Below are positions 24,195-32,025 of a DNA stretch of 32,025 nucleotides, in pieces. The notes beneath the pieces were generated by a model, which saw nothing but the letters and a program-made list of their open reading frames with translations, searched no databases and was not told where the DNA came from. The translations under genes and the position numbers were made by a program. Positions within the stretch are counted from its first letter, which is position 1; every line of letters begins with the position of its first letter. Source of the DNA: Candidatus Zhuqueibacterota bacterium (GTDB lineage: Bacteria > Zhuqueibacterota > QNDG01 > JABMRT01); assembly GCA_013202295.1 (NCBI GenBank), contig JABMRT010000218.1, forward strand, positions 1 through 32,025, read 5' to 3'.

Positions 24195-25673
24195 CTACCC
24201 ATTCCCATTCAACGCATCAAGCAGTGACTCACCCTTTTCAAAATCATAATAGGTCGAAACCATCAGTTCCATGACCGAGCGTTTGTACCCCAGATAACTT
24301 TCAAGCAGTTTGGATTCAGTTTCCTGATTCCGCGTAACGATCTGCAGCAAATCACTCAGAGAAATCCCACCATTTTCATATTCCTGAATGCTGATCTCTG
24401 AAAACTCATTGCCCAGTTTCAGACTCTCCTGCATATTCAGGCATCGATCGAGATACTCCTTAAGATTAATCTGAGCTGTGATAATATCCTTTCTCAGATC
24501 CTCCTGGCGTTCTTCGGTATCCAGTTCACGCCGTTGGAGGTCTCGCCGTTCCGCTTCAATCCGGTACTTGCGCTTTCCCCAATCCCAGATCGGCACATAG
24601 GCATTCAACGTGATAGAGTTGCTGTTATTATATTGCTCCCAAATCGATCTGAATTGCTGATCATTTTTCTCAAGACCGTAAGTCACCTCAAGCTCCATGC
24701 GAAAAGCATCCCAACCCTTGACATTCTCCAGATCAATCTCGGCTTTACGCTCGCTGATCTGCAGCCGCTGCAATTGCGGATTTAAAGTAAATCCGTAATG
24801 AAGTGCCTCATCGAGATCGACCCTCACAGGATTCAGTTGAATTTCAGGAGTGATAAAAAGCGAATCGGATATATCCAGACGGAGACGCTGTTTCATATCA
24901 GCCAATGCCATGCGCAGCCGGCTTTGATTCTCCAAAATGCTCTCACGCACGTTGGCCATTTCAAGCTGTACCTGAATCTGATCTTTGCGCCGTTCCTTCT
25001 GAAAATTCTCTGTGATATGCTGGATTTTTAAAAGCAAATCCATCTGTCTTTGATAGATCGTCTGTGTATAATCCATTTCGAAGGCATCATAATAATCGTC
25101 TGAAATGTCTTCTATGATCTCCACACGCTCCTGCATATAATCTAACTGCACATCCTCCAAATTTAATTCAGCCTCTTCAAGATCGTTCTTCAATTCATTA
25201 GGAAGAAAAAAAGGCTGTACATACCTCATATAAAGTCTGTTGTAATAATCGACTTCTGAAGATCCATTCTCCTTCTGCAAATACCGGTAGACCTGATAGT
25301 TGAATGAAACATACCCATTGGTGGGATAACCGAACAGAATGACCGGCTGCTGAATTGAAAGCACCGACTCCCACATCTGTGTATTCTGATGCACAATCTC
25401 GTCTTTGTAGAGGATGGAATTCCATTTGTAATCCGAGATATTCTGCAGATCCGGTGTTTTCAAATTCAAGTAGACCTTGGATTTCAATCCGGCCTGTCTG
25501 GACTTGAGCCAGAACGTGCTGCGCTCGATATTCAGTTTGAGCCGCTTCACACGATAACTGTTCTCCATGGCAATATCCACAGCTCGATCCAGCGTGATAT
25601 GGATGCGACTGCCGGAAAATGCCAAGACTGGGAGAAAGACAAGAAGAATTTTAAAAACGATTCGGTTAGCCAT
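24195..25673 (-). CDS. TolC family outer-membrane efflux protein
   Basis: This 492-residue protein has a Sec signal (VFKILLVFLPVLAFSGS) and two repeats of long amphipathic alpha-helices with beta-strand segments, the OEP/TolC pattern: ITLDRAVDIAMENSYRVKRLKLNIE near the start, VRVDLDEALHYGFTLNPQLQRLQIS mid-protein, and the final ENGGISLSDLLQIVTRNQETESKLLESYLGYKRSVMELM. Trimers of this family form the outer-membrane tunnel of efflux and type I secretion systems. The ATG at 25673 follows an AGGGG-type site. No RND, MFP or ABC partner is encoded in the window, so its inner-membrane partner must be elsewhere. It follows the POT transporter gene by 220 bases. Confidence 0.87.
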   Translation of the reverse strand: MANRIVFKILLVFLPVLAFSGSRIHITLDRAVDIAMENSYRVKRLKLNIERSTFWLKSRQAGLKSKVYLNLKTPDLQNISDYKWNSILYKDEIVHQNTQMWESVLSIQQPVILFGYPTNGYVSFNYQVYRYLQKENGSSEVDYYNRLYMRYVQPFFLPNELKNDLEEAELNLEDVQLDYMQERVEIIEDISDDYYDAFEMDYTQTIYQRQMDLLLKIQHITENFQKERRKDQIQVQLEMANVRESILENQSRLRMALADMKQRLRLDISDSLFITPEIQLNPVRVDLDEALHYGFTLNPQLQRLQISERKAEIDLENVKGWDAFRMELEVTYGLEKNDQQFRSIWEQYNNSNSITLNAYVPIWDWGKRKYRIEAERRDLQRRELDTEERQEDLRKDIITAQINLKEYLDRCLNMQESLKLGNEFSEISIQEYENGGISLSDLLQIVTRNQETESKLLESYLGYKRSVMELMVSTYYDFEKGESLLDALNGNG

Positions 25674-25893
25674 ATTGCATCCCCTTTTGGATCTCATGTT
25701 AAATAAAACAACATGTACAATTTATTAAATACAAATCAATTAACTGTCATCTATGCGTAAAAAATTGTAAAATTTCAACAGGAGGATATAGATTTGATTT
25801 GTCTTGAATTAGAAATACCTCCCGGTCTCCAGAGTATTAATCTGTTGAACCGGAAGGCAATAAAAAAGATCCCTGATTTATATGGGAGATGGA

Positions 25894-27180
25894 CTATTCA
25901 ACCAATTCCTGAAACTCACCCATGGTCTTGGTGAAGATCCAGATTGCAAGAATGCCCACCAAAGTGTGCGCGGCAAGTACATACATGATGTAATCCGGGT
26001 GTCCCATGTTCTCGAAAGTACCCAGCAAGCCGGTATAAATACCGCTTAGTGTGGCGCCGATAAACGTGGCCAGGAAATTCGTTCCCATGTAAAGACCCGC
26101 CTTCTCTTTGGGAGCAATCCACATAATATATTCCTGAATTCTGGGAGAAGATATCATCTCTCCAATCGCAAATAGGAAAACACCTAAAAACATCAATTCG
26201 CTTACAGCCGTGACTGCAAAGCCAAGAAGGACGTAACCGACAGCCGCAATAAAAAGTCCCACTAAAAATGCAGGGATCGCAGCACGTTTTTCAGTCAGTC
26301 GCGAGACCAGCAATTGGAAGATGATAATGACAAATCCTGTATGCGAAATCGCCTCAGCATTAAGTCTCCATATCCCATCAACCTCACTGGCAATGAGCGC
26401 TTTGGTAATGCCTGCACCAATCACTGCACTTACACTATTGAAAAGTGACGCCGTATCCATATAATCATTAATATATACGGCAAGTACATTAAAAAATGCC
26501 CAGAATGGCAGCCAGAAGAAGACTCCCAGCAGGATGATAAAAACAAGAAATTTCTTATCGGACAATGCTTCGCCCATATCACGAAATTTTTGTTTCAAAG
26601 AAACACCTTCGATCTCCCTTTCTGGCTCCTTGTAAAACAAAATGGTGATAAGAAGCATAAACCCGATACCGGCCGCGGCAGTATAAAATACATAATCCCA
26701 GGAAATGGCTCTTAATTTACCCATGACAATCGGGCCGAATGAGGCGCCCAAATTGACCATCCAATAGAATATGCCAAAACCAAATGTTTTATTTGTAGAA
26801 TCCGTGGTTACACGAACAGTCGCTGAAATTAAGGGCTTGAAAATACCGGCAGCCAGCCCGATGGTCAGCATCGTGAGAGCAATTTCAGAAAATGATTTGG
26901 AGATAATCAATAATAAAATAGCGGGAAGATAGCAAAGATAAGAAATGATAAGCACTTTTTTGAAACCGTATTTGTCAGCAAATGTGCCGGAGAAAACAGG
27001 CACCAAATAAGACAGGGCCAGGAAAATACTTTGAATAACTCCGAGATCTCCCTTGGTATATCCGAGATGCTGCAAGTAGATTCCGAATCCCATGTAAATA
27101 CCATAATAGCTGAAACGCTCGAGCACTTCGATAGAATTCGCTACCCAAAATACTCGTGGGAAAGCAGATCGTTTTTCCAT
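25894..27180 (-). CDS. Proton-dependent oligopeptide (POT/PTR) family MFS transporter
   Basis: This 428-residue protein has about 12 membrane helices and the POT signature in its first helix, EVLERFSYYGIYM (ExxERFxYYG), with the MFS loop motif GTFADKYGFKK and MNTASL-like soluble linkers. POT transporters import di- or tripeptides with protons, although some bacterial members take other substrates. GAGG lies close upstream of the ATG, and a sigma70-like promoter is predicted 54 to 82 bases upstream. It is divergent from the SDR gene. The link to peptide uptake is inferred from the family, and the length fits the short POT class without the two extra helices of some bacterial POTs. Confidence 0.83.
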   Translation of the reverse strand: MEKRSAFPRVFWVANSIEVLERFSYYGIYMGFGIYLQHLGYTKGDLGVIQSIFLALSYLVPVFSGTFADKYGFKKVLIISYLCYLPAILLLIISKSFSEIALTMLTIGLAAGIFKPLISATVRVTTDSTNKTFGFGIFYWMVNLGASFGPIVMGKLRAISWDYVFYTAAAGIGFMLLITILFYKEPEREIEGVSLKQKFRDMGEALSDKKFLVFIILLGVFFWLPFWAFFNVLAVYINDYMDTASLFNSVSAVIGAGITKALIASEVDGIWRLNAEAISHTGFVIIIFQLLVSRLTEKRAAIPAFLVGLFIAAVGYVLLGFAVTAVSELMFLGVFLFAIGEMISSPRIQEYIMWIAPKEKAGLYMGTNFLATFIGATLSGIYTGLLGTFENMGHPDYIMYVLAAHTLVGILAIWIFTKTMGEFQELVE

Positions 27181-27233
27181 GTAAACCTCACGTTTATTGA
27201 TTAATTCTCAACTTCCACCGAAACGGATGAAAT

Positions 27234-27262
27234 AACATACGACTTTTCATTCATGGAGTCAA
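27234..27262 (-). promoter_or_regulatory. Predicted sigma70-like promoter of the POT transporter gene
   Basis: Read on the minus strand, TTGACT (-35, five of six bases) and TATGTT (-10, four of six) are 17 bases apart. The predicted start lies about 47 bases before the gene's ATG. The same -35 hexamer occurs in the predicted alr promoter. Sequence pattern only. Confidence 0.5.
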
Positions 27263-27406
27263 GTATTCCATGTATACTAAAGGAATAAAGGAGAATAAAA
27301 ATCATTCGCTCTCACAGGATTCCACCTTGTTTCTTTTCCAGCTCCCCCTTATATTTGTGTAATCCCTCTTCCTCATTTACTAGGGCAGAAAATACGGAGA
27401 TTCCTC

Positions 27407-28255
27407 TTGAAAGAGAATTCGCTCAACTTCCCGAGATATAATAGAAAAAAGGTTTTTATTACCGGCGGTTCAAGTGGAATTGGTAAAGCCACTGCGTTGA
27501 TACTGGCCCGTTCAGGAGCGGATGTCTGTATTGCGGCCCGAAATCAAGAAAGGCTGGAAAAAACAAGAGCGGAAATTGAGTCTGAAAAAATCCGTATTGA
27601 TCAGAAAATTTGCATGATGACTCTGGATATCTCAGACAAAGAACAGATATTTCATACAATACTGAAAGTGATACAAGACCTGGGTGGATTGGATATCCTG
27701 ATCAACAATGCAGGTGCAACTTATCCAGGATATCTGGCTGATTTATCGGATGAAGTGTGGGAAAACCTGATGCGTGTGAATTATTCGGGAGGAGTTCATG
27801 TAACGCGCGCCTGCCTTCCCCATTTCATAAAACAGCGATCAGGTCACATCGTAAACATGGCATCCACCTTGGGATTCATGGGCATTTTCGGCTACGGACC
27901 CTATACAGCAAGCAAATTTGCGCTGGTAGGATTTTCGGAATGTTTACATCAGGATCTTCTGCCTTATCATATCAATATCTCTGTAGTATATCCGCCGGAT
28001 ACGGACACACCGCTTTTGCATGAGGAGAATCGGATTAAACCTGCAGAAACCCGAATCCTGGCTGGAAACCTCAAAGTCATGCAGCCTGAAAAAGTGGCGG
28101 AAATTATGCTCAGGGGAATCCTTAGAAAACGGATGACCATTATACCGGGTACCAAAAACTATCTCATAAATCTGCTTTTCCGGTTCTTCCCTGGATTGGT
28201 TCGAAGTATAATGGAATCAGACCTCAGAAAATATTACGCGAAGAATCCAATATAA
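27407..28255 (+). CDS. SDR oxidoreductase resembling 3-ketodihydrosphingosine reductase
   Basis: This 282-residue protein starts with TTG, seven bases after GGAGA. It has the classical SDR parts: TGGSSGIG (19-26), NNAG (100-103), Ser153 and the YTASK pair Tyr166/Lys170. The stretch VVYPPDTDTP (193-202) followed by EENRIKPAET is the hallmark of 3-ketodihydrosphingosine reductase, which reduces the keto group of 3-ketosphinganine with NADPH. A hydrophobic C-terminal segment (YLINLLFRFFPGLV) suggests membrane association, as in the eukaryotic enzyme. No serine palmitoyltransferase or ceramide synthase gene is in the window, so a sphingolipid role is a guess. The transaldolase gene follows 67 bases later. 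Confidence 0.8.
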   Translation: MKENSLNFPRYNRKKVFITGGSSGIGKATALILARSGADVCIAARNQERLEKTRAEIESEKIRIDQKICMMTLDISDKEQIFHTILKVIQDLGGLDILINNAGATYPGYLADLSDEVWENLMRVNYSGGVHVTRACLPHFIKQRSGHIVNMASTLGFMGIFGYGPYTASKFALVGFSECLHQDLLPYHINISVVYPPDTDTPLLHEENRIKPAETRILAGNLKVMQPEKVAEIMLRGILRKRMTIIPGTKNYLINLLFRFFPGLVRSIMESDLRKYYAKNPI

Positions 28256-28322
28256 ATCGGGGAGCATCTCTCTCATTGTGAAGTTAAATAAAATATAACA
28301 ACTTGGATGAAAGGGAATGATC

Positions 28323-29288
28323 ATGAATCAACTTGAGACATTAAGGACCATGACGCAAGTGGTCGCAGACACTGGCGATATCGACGCCATCAATCAATAC
28401 AAACCCGTAGATGCCACAACCAATCCCTCCTTGCTTTTCAAGGCAGCCCAGCTACCTCAGTATGAAGCATTGGGAAAGAATGCCGTGCGCTTCGGAAAAT
28501 CCAAAGCAACGGATGTTGAAATCCAGTCGCTTTGGACATTCGATAAACTGGGCGTCAATTTCGGGAAGGAAATTCTCAAGATCGTTCCGGGAAGAGTCTC
28601 CACTGAAGTGGATGCGAGGCTGTCATTTGATACGGAAGGTACGATACAACGCGCAAAACAAATCATTGCTTTGTACAAAGACGCCGGCGTGGATTCGGAT
28701 CGAATTCTCATTAAAATCGCATCCACCTGGGAGGGGATTCAGGCAGCAAAGGTGCTGGAACAGGAGGGCATTCACTGCAATATGACCCTGCTCTTTTCCT
28801 TTGCCCAGGCTGTGGCTTGCGCCGAAGCGAATGTCACACTTATCTCGCCTTTTGTCGGGCGCATCATGGATTGGTATAAGAAAGCTGATGGTACGGATGG
28901 ATATCCCGCACCTAAAGATCCGGGTGTAAAATCCGTCACTCAGATTTACAATTACTATAAGAAGCATGGCCACAAAACCGTTGTCATGGGCGCGAGTTTC
29001 AGAAATAAAGAAGAAATTCTAGAACTGGCCGGATGCGACTATCTCACCATCTCACCCGGATTGATGCAAGAGTTGCAGAAATCGGAGGAGACAATTACAC
29101 GTAAACTGGATGCAGATACCGCCCAATCGCTCGGCGATGCCAAAATTTCAATGAATGAGAACACCTTCCGCTGGATGATGAACGAAGACGCCATGGCCAC
29201 TGAGAAACTAGCCGAAGGCATCCGCAATTTTACGAAGGACACTTTGAAACTGGAAACATTCGTTCGCGATCTGTGTAAAAATTGTTAG
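28323..29288 (+). CDS. tal: Transaldolase (TalB type)
   Basis: This 321-residue protein has the length and motifs of class I transaldolase: [13 protein letters not shown] (30-42), [14 protein letters not shown] (90-103), the Schiff-base Lys131 in [11 protein letters not shown] and LISPFVGRI. It moves a dihydroxyacetone unit between sedoheptulose 7-phosphate and glyceraldehyde 3-phosphate in the pentose phosphate pathway, in the cytoplasm. The ATG at 28323 is chosen over the one two codons upstream because AGGGA lies the right distance before it. The gene is co-directional with the preceding SDR gene. Confidence 0.96.
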   Translation: MNQLETLRTMTQVVADTGDIDAINQYKPVDATTNPSLLFKAAQLPQYEALGKNAVRFGKSKATDVEIQSLWTFDKLGVNFGKEILKIVPGRVSTEVDARLSFDTEGTIQRAKQIIALYKDAGVDSDRILIKIASTWEGIQAAKVLEQEGIHCNMTLLFSFAQAVACAEANVTLISPFVGRIMDWYKKADGTDGYPAPKDPGVKSVTQIYNYYKKHGHKTVVMGASFRNKEEILELAGCDYLTISPGLMQELQKSEETITRKLDADTAQSLGDAKISMNENTFRWMMNEDAMATEKLAEGIRNFTKDTLKLETFVRDLCKNC

Positions 29289-29303
29289 GGTATATGATAT
29301 AAT

Positions 29304-29333
29304 TTGACTTTATCAGGATAAACCTTATATTAT
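29304..29333 (+). promoter_or_regulatory. Predicted sigma70-like promoter of alr
   Basis: TTGACT (29304-29309) and TATTAT (29328-29333) are 18 bases apart, each five of six consensus bases. The predicted start is about 24 bases before the alr ATG at 29364, whose ribosome binding site is AGGA. No proof beyond sequence. Confidence 0.55.
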
Positions 29334-29363
29334 CCATTACTGTATTAGTGGTTTAGGAATCAA

Positions 29364-30527
29364 ATGTCCAATACCGATCAAACCATCAACCAATCGACCA
29401 TCACTGAGGATGTGGTGCGCCCCACGCATGTGGAGGTGAACCTCTCCAGACTCAGAGACAATTTCAATGCGATCCGAAACCATGTCGACCCGGCCAAGAT
29501 CATGCCCATTCTTAAAGCCAACGCATACGGACATGGCATGGTACGCATCGCGCAATTGATGGAAGAACTTGGAGCAGATTACATCGGCGTGGCTGTGTTG
29601 GAGGAGGGTATCCTCCTGCGCCAATCCGGGATTCAAATGCCGATTCTGGTCACAGGTGGTATATTAGGCAATCAAGTCCCCCATTTCATTGAGTATGATC
29701 TGACGATTACCGCTTCATCGATCGTTAAACTGGAGCAAATCGAAGAAGCAGCACTTGCGATGGGCAAACAAGCCAAAGTGCATCTCAAGATAGATACCGG
29801 GATGGAACGCATTGGCGTGCACTATTACAGTGCCGAGTCACTTTTGGAAAAGGCCGCATCCTGCAAACATATGCAGGTCGAAGGTGTCTTTTCCCATTTT
29901 GCCAGATCGGAAGAGACAGATCTGTCCTATACGCGTCTTCAGTTGGAGCGTTTCCTGGAGACACTCTCTTATTATGATAAACGGGGCATTGAGCCGCCGC
30001 CTTTGAAACACATCGCCAATTCCGGGGCCATCCTGCAAATGCCTGAGACCTATCTGGATATGGTTCGCCCGGGAATCATGTTGTATGGCGTGTATCCCGC
30101 CGAGGAAACACAGCGAACGATTGAAGTCAAACCCGCGCTTAGTTGGAAGTCCCGCGTGGTCTATTTCAAAGTCATCAAACCGGATCACCCGGTAGGATAC
30201 GGCTCAAACTGGCAGAGCGATCACCCCATACGGGCAGTAACGATCCCTGTGGGGTATGGCGATGGCTATTTTCGGAGTATGTCGAATAAAGCGAAAGTAC
30301 TGATTCGGGGGAATACCTATCCCGTGGTCGGCACGATTTCAATGGATCAGATTGTAGCTAATATTGAAGACGGCAGTGCGTATAACAATGATGAAGTTTT
30401 GCTGATCGGTGAAATAGAAGGCAAAAATATTCGGTGTGAAGATCTGTCTGAATGGGCAGGTACAATCCCCTATGAAATCCTCACCAACATTAATACCCGC
30501 GTTCCGCGTATTTATATTTCAGAATAA
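29364..30527 (+). CDS. alr: Alanine racemase
   Basis: This 387-residue PLP enzyme has Lys51 in ILKANAYGHG as the cofactor lysine, HLKIDTGMERIGV (140-152) and Tyr279 in VGYGSNW as the expected second catalytic base. The C-terminal beta-domain carries SMDQIVANI and the terminal INTRVPRIYI. It interconverts L- and D-alanine for peptidoglycan. The N-terminal 20 residues are a polar extension relative to the usual start, but the ATG with AGGA upstream is the only good candidate nearby. It has its own predicted promoter in the 75 bases after the transaldolase stop. It is convergent with the T9SS protein. Confidence 0.96.
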   Translation: MSNTDQTINQSTITEDVVRPTHVEVNLSRLRDNFNAIRNHVDPAKIMPILKANAYGHGMVRIAQLMEELGADYIGVAVLEEGILLRQSGIQMPILVTGGILGNQVPHFIEYDLTITASSIVKLEQIEEAALAMGKQAKVHLKIDTGMERIGVHYYSAESLLEKAASCKHMQVEGVFSHFARSEETDLSYTRLQLERFLETLSYYDKRGIEPPPLKHIANSGAILQMPETYLDMVRPGIMLYGVYPAEETQRTIEVKPALSWKSRVVYFKVIKPDHPVGYGSNWQSDHPIRAVTIPVGYGDGYFRSMSNKAKVLIRGNTYPVVGTISMDQIVANIEDGSAYNNDEVLLIGEIEGKNIRCEDLSEWAGTIPYEILTNINTRVPRIYISE

Positions 30528-30695
30528 AAGATATCCCCGTTTAAAGTTAGCAGGAATAACATATCCGTTTAACGTAATCATCAGAGGCACAATACAACGG
30601 ATAGTGTCCATAAATAAATTTGAGACCGAACCAAAATTACCGTAAAGCTGGCGCGGTTTTATATCCCTTGCATGTAATTCGTTAACCGTTTTTCC

Positions 30696-32025
30696 TTATT
30701 TCATTAGCATCACTTTCTGAACTTGTGTAACAGTCTCAGTTCGCATACGAATAATGTAAATTCCGCTGTGTACTTTAACACCTGTTTCATTTGCGCCATT
30801 CCAGAAAACATGATAACTTCCGTTACTCTGATAGCCGTCATACAGTGTTTTTACAAAACGTCCCAACATATCAAACACGGATATTTTGACATCTGTATCC
30901 TTTTGTAATTGATAACTTATATAAGTTTGTGGATTAAATGGGTTGGGATATGCCTTTTTCATCTTTGTTTCCTCTGCCAAGTCATCCATTCTAATTGACA
31001 AGGAAGGATGCACCGTAATCTCCCCGGTTGTACTCACGTCGGAAAGACGATAAGCGTAAGTCTTACCCAATTCAACGGTCACATCCGGATAAGAATATTC
31101 AGTACGGTTTGAAGTGTTACCCCGGCCTTTGAGTGACTCGTTCGTTTGATAAGAAGCTATTTCCACCCACTGATCATTCTCGACAGAACGGTCGAGAATA
31201 AAGCCCAGATTATCCACTTCACTCTCAGTGATCCAGTTCAGGATGACACTTCTCCCTTCGGCATGGGCAGAAAAGGAGACAAGACCGACGGGCAAAGAGA
31301 TATCGCTATCGGAAAGAACTGCATTAGAAATTGTTCCACTGAGATATCCGCTTGAAAATGTCAAACTGGTGTTATTAACAATCAGCCCCCGGACAGTACC
31401 GGATGGAGCGGCCGAGATATCACCTGTTAAGAAATACCAGGTTGTCCCAGTACTTATGGCGCTGGAAAAACCTGTAAATTCTACTGAATTCCCATCACCC
31501 GGATCACTTGCTACAGTTGAACCCAATTGTACATCTGAAACTGAATTAAACGAATCATCGGTTGAAGACCAAAGTTTAAGATTACTTAAGCCTGTACGTG
31601 TGCCGTTTAGTTTGATAGCGGCATCGGTTAGTACCACGCCGGAACCCCCCACTGTTAAATGGAATCTTCCCAGTGCCTGATTTTCACTGTCGGGTGTAAT
31701 GACCGGTGAAAAACCGTTTCCATCGGTAAATGCCACCGATACAATGGAGAATGTTTTATCATCACCGTTTGTAGTCCCGCCTGCGTTAGTGCCATTTACC
31801 CGATAATGATAGGTCAGGCCCGCGGTCAAGCCGGTGATGGCTTTATTGACATTGGTATCAGTGCTTCCGGTAACAGGACTTGGGCTTGCAGAGACCGATG
31901 TACCGTAGGAGTCTGTCATTCCATATTCAAAGGTGACTGTAGTGGGGTCGCTATTGGCATTTACTATTCCGTTCAGAGTGGCGCTTGAAGCAGTAATAGA
32001 TGTTGCAGCATCAGTGGTGGCTGTA
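30696..32025 (-). CDS. Fn3-repeat surface protein with T9SS sorting domain (partial at window edge)
   Basis: The frame stays open to the right edge, so the N-terminus is missing; about 442 residues are visible. In order, a Fn3-like repeat (ATLNGIVNANSDPTTVTFEYG to LTYHYRVNGTNAGGTT), a beta-sandwich segment with WYFLTGDISAAPSG, a second Fn3-like unit (VILNWITESEVDNLGFILDR) and a C-terminal T9SS type A sorting domain (KKAYPNPFNPQTYISYQL to SGIYIIRMRTETVTQ). It would be secreted through the T9SS and kept at the surface or released. A catalytic domain, if any, lies outside the window. The stop is 168 bases from the alr stop in convergent orientation, with no clear hairpin in between. Confidence 0.87.
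   Translation of the reverse strand, partial: TATTDAATSITASSATLNGIVNANSDPTTVTFEYGMTDSYGTSVSASPSPVTGSTDTNVNKAITGLTAGLTYHYRVNGTNAGGTTNGDDKTFSIVSVAFTDGNGFSPVITPDSENQALGRFHLTVGGSGVVLTDAAIKLNGTRTGLSNLKLWSSTDDSFNSVSDVQLGSTVASDPGDGNSVEFTGFSSAISTGTTWYFLTGDISAAPSGTVRGLIVNNTSLTFSSGYLSGTISNAVLSDSDISLPVGLVSFSAHAEGRSVILNWITESEVDNLGFILDRSVENDQWVEIASYQTNESLKGRGNTSNRTEYSYPDVTVELGKTYAYRLSDVSTTGEITVHPSLSIRMDDLAEETKMKKAYPNPFNPQTYISYQLQKDTDVKISVFDMLGRFVKTLYDGYQSNGSYHVFWNGANETGVKVHSGIYIIRMRTETVTQVQKVMLMK

Noticed and set aside
1-32025. CRISPR array, prophage, insertion sequence or tRNA-linked island
   Set aside because: No regularly spaced repeats, transposase, integrase or tRNA-like structure was seen.

Overview
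The window looks like chromosomal DNA of a Gram-negative bacterium of the FCB superphylum outside classical Bacteroidetes (Calditrichota, Ignavibacteria, KSB1 or Marinimicrobia type). The evidence is two type IX secretion (T9SS) C-terminal sorting domains that open with a YPNPFNP motif, further remnants of such domains, several lipobox signal peptides, a DcaP-like porin, a TolC-like protein and Tat signals. No rRNA, tRNA, CRISPR array, integrase or transposase was seen.

Layout. (1) 1-1830, plus strand: the 3' part of tex, ending at a perfect 18-bp hairpin that probably also terminates the convergent genes. (2) 12510-1895, all minus strand: a secreted carbohydrate-binding protein, a transglutaminase-like putative lipoprotein, an 84-aa chimeric mini-lipoprotein, then a tightly packed glycyl radical enzyme (HypD, trans-4-hydroxy-L-proline dehydratase type), its radical-SAM activase, a Tat-exported aldo/keto reductase, a large GH106-like lipoprotein glycosidase and a PD40-propeller lipoprotein. 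(3) 15537-12671, minus: a tldD-tldE pair in which only TldD carries a Tat signal. (4) 19334-15933, minus: a DUF485 protein, an ActP-like Na+/solute symporter with a large hydrophilic insertion and a DcaP-like porin, which reads as an uptake operon for a small carboxylate. A 25-codon lipoprotein signal remnant lies beyond it. (5) 23592-19733, minus: a T9SS-sorted GH10 xylanase and a heparinase II/III-like lyase, followed by a decayed T9SS sorting tail. (6) 27180-24195, minus: a POT-family transporter and a TolC-like outer-membrane protein. (7) 27407-30527, plus: a 3-ketodihydrosphingosine-reductase-like SDR, transaldolase and alanine racemase. (8) 32025-30696, minus: the C-terminal part of a Fn3-repeat protein with a T9SS sorting domain.

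Biology. The minus-strand blocks suggest a carbohydrate- and protein-scavenging fermenter: xylanase, uronate lyase, a rhamnosidase-like enzyme, a peptide-type transporter and anaerobic hydroxyproline dehydration. HypD lies head-to-tail with a glycosidase and close to a carbohydrate-binding protein. This allows the idea, an inference only, of a locus for hydroxyproline-containing glycoproteins such as plant extensins or arabinogalactan proteins. A second theme is gene decay around export signals: three small remnants keep either a lipoprotein signal, a T9SS tail, or both fused in one reading frame.
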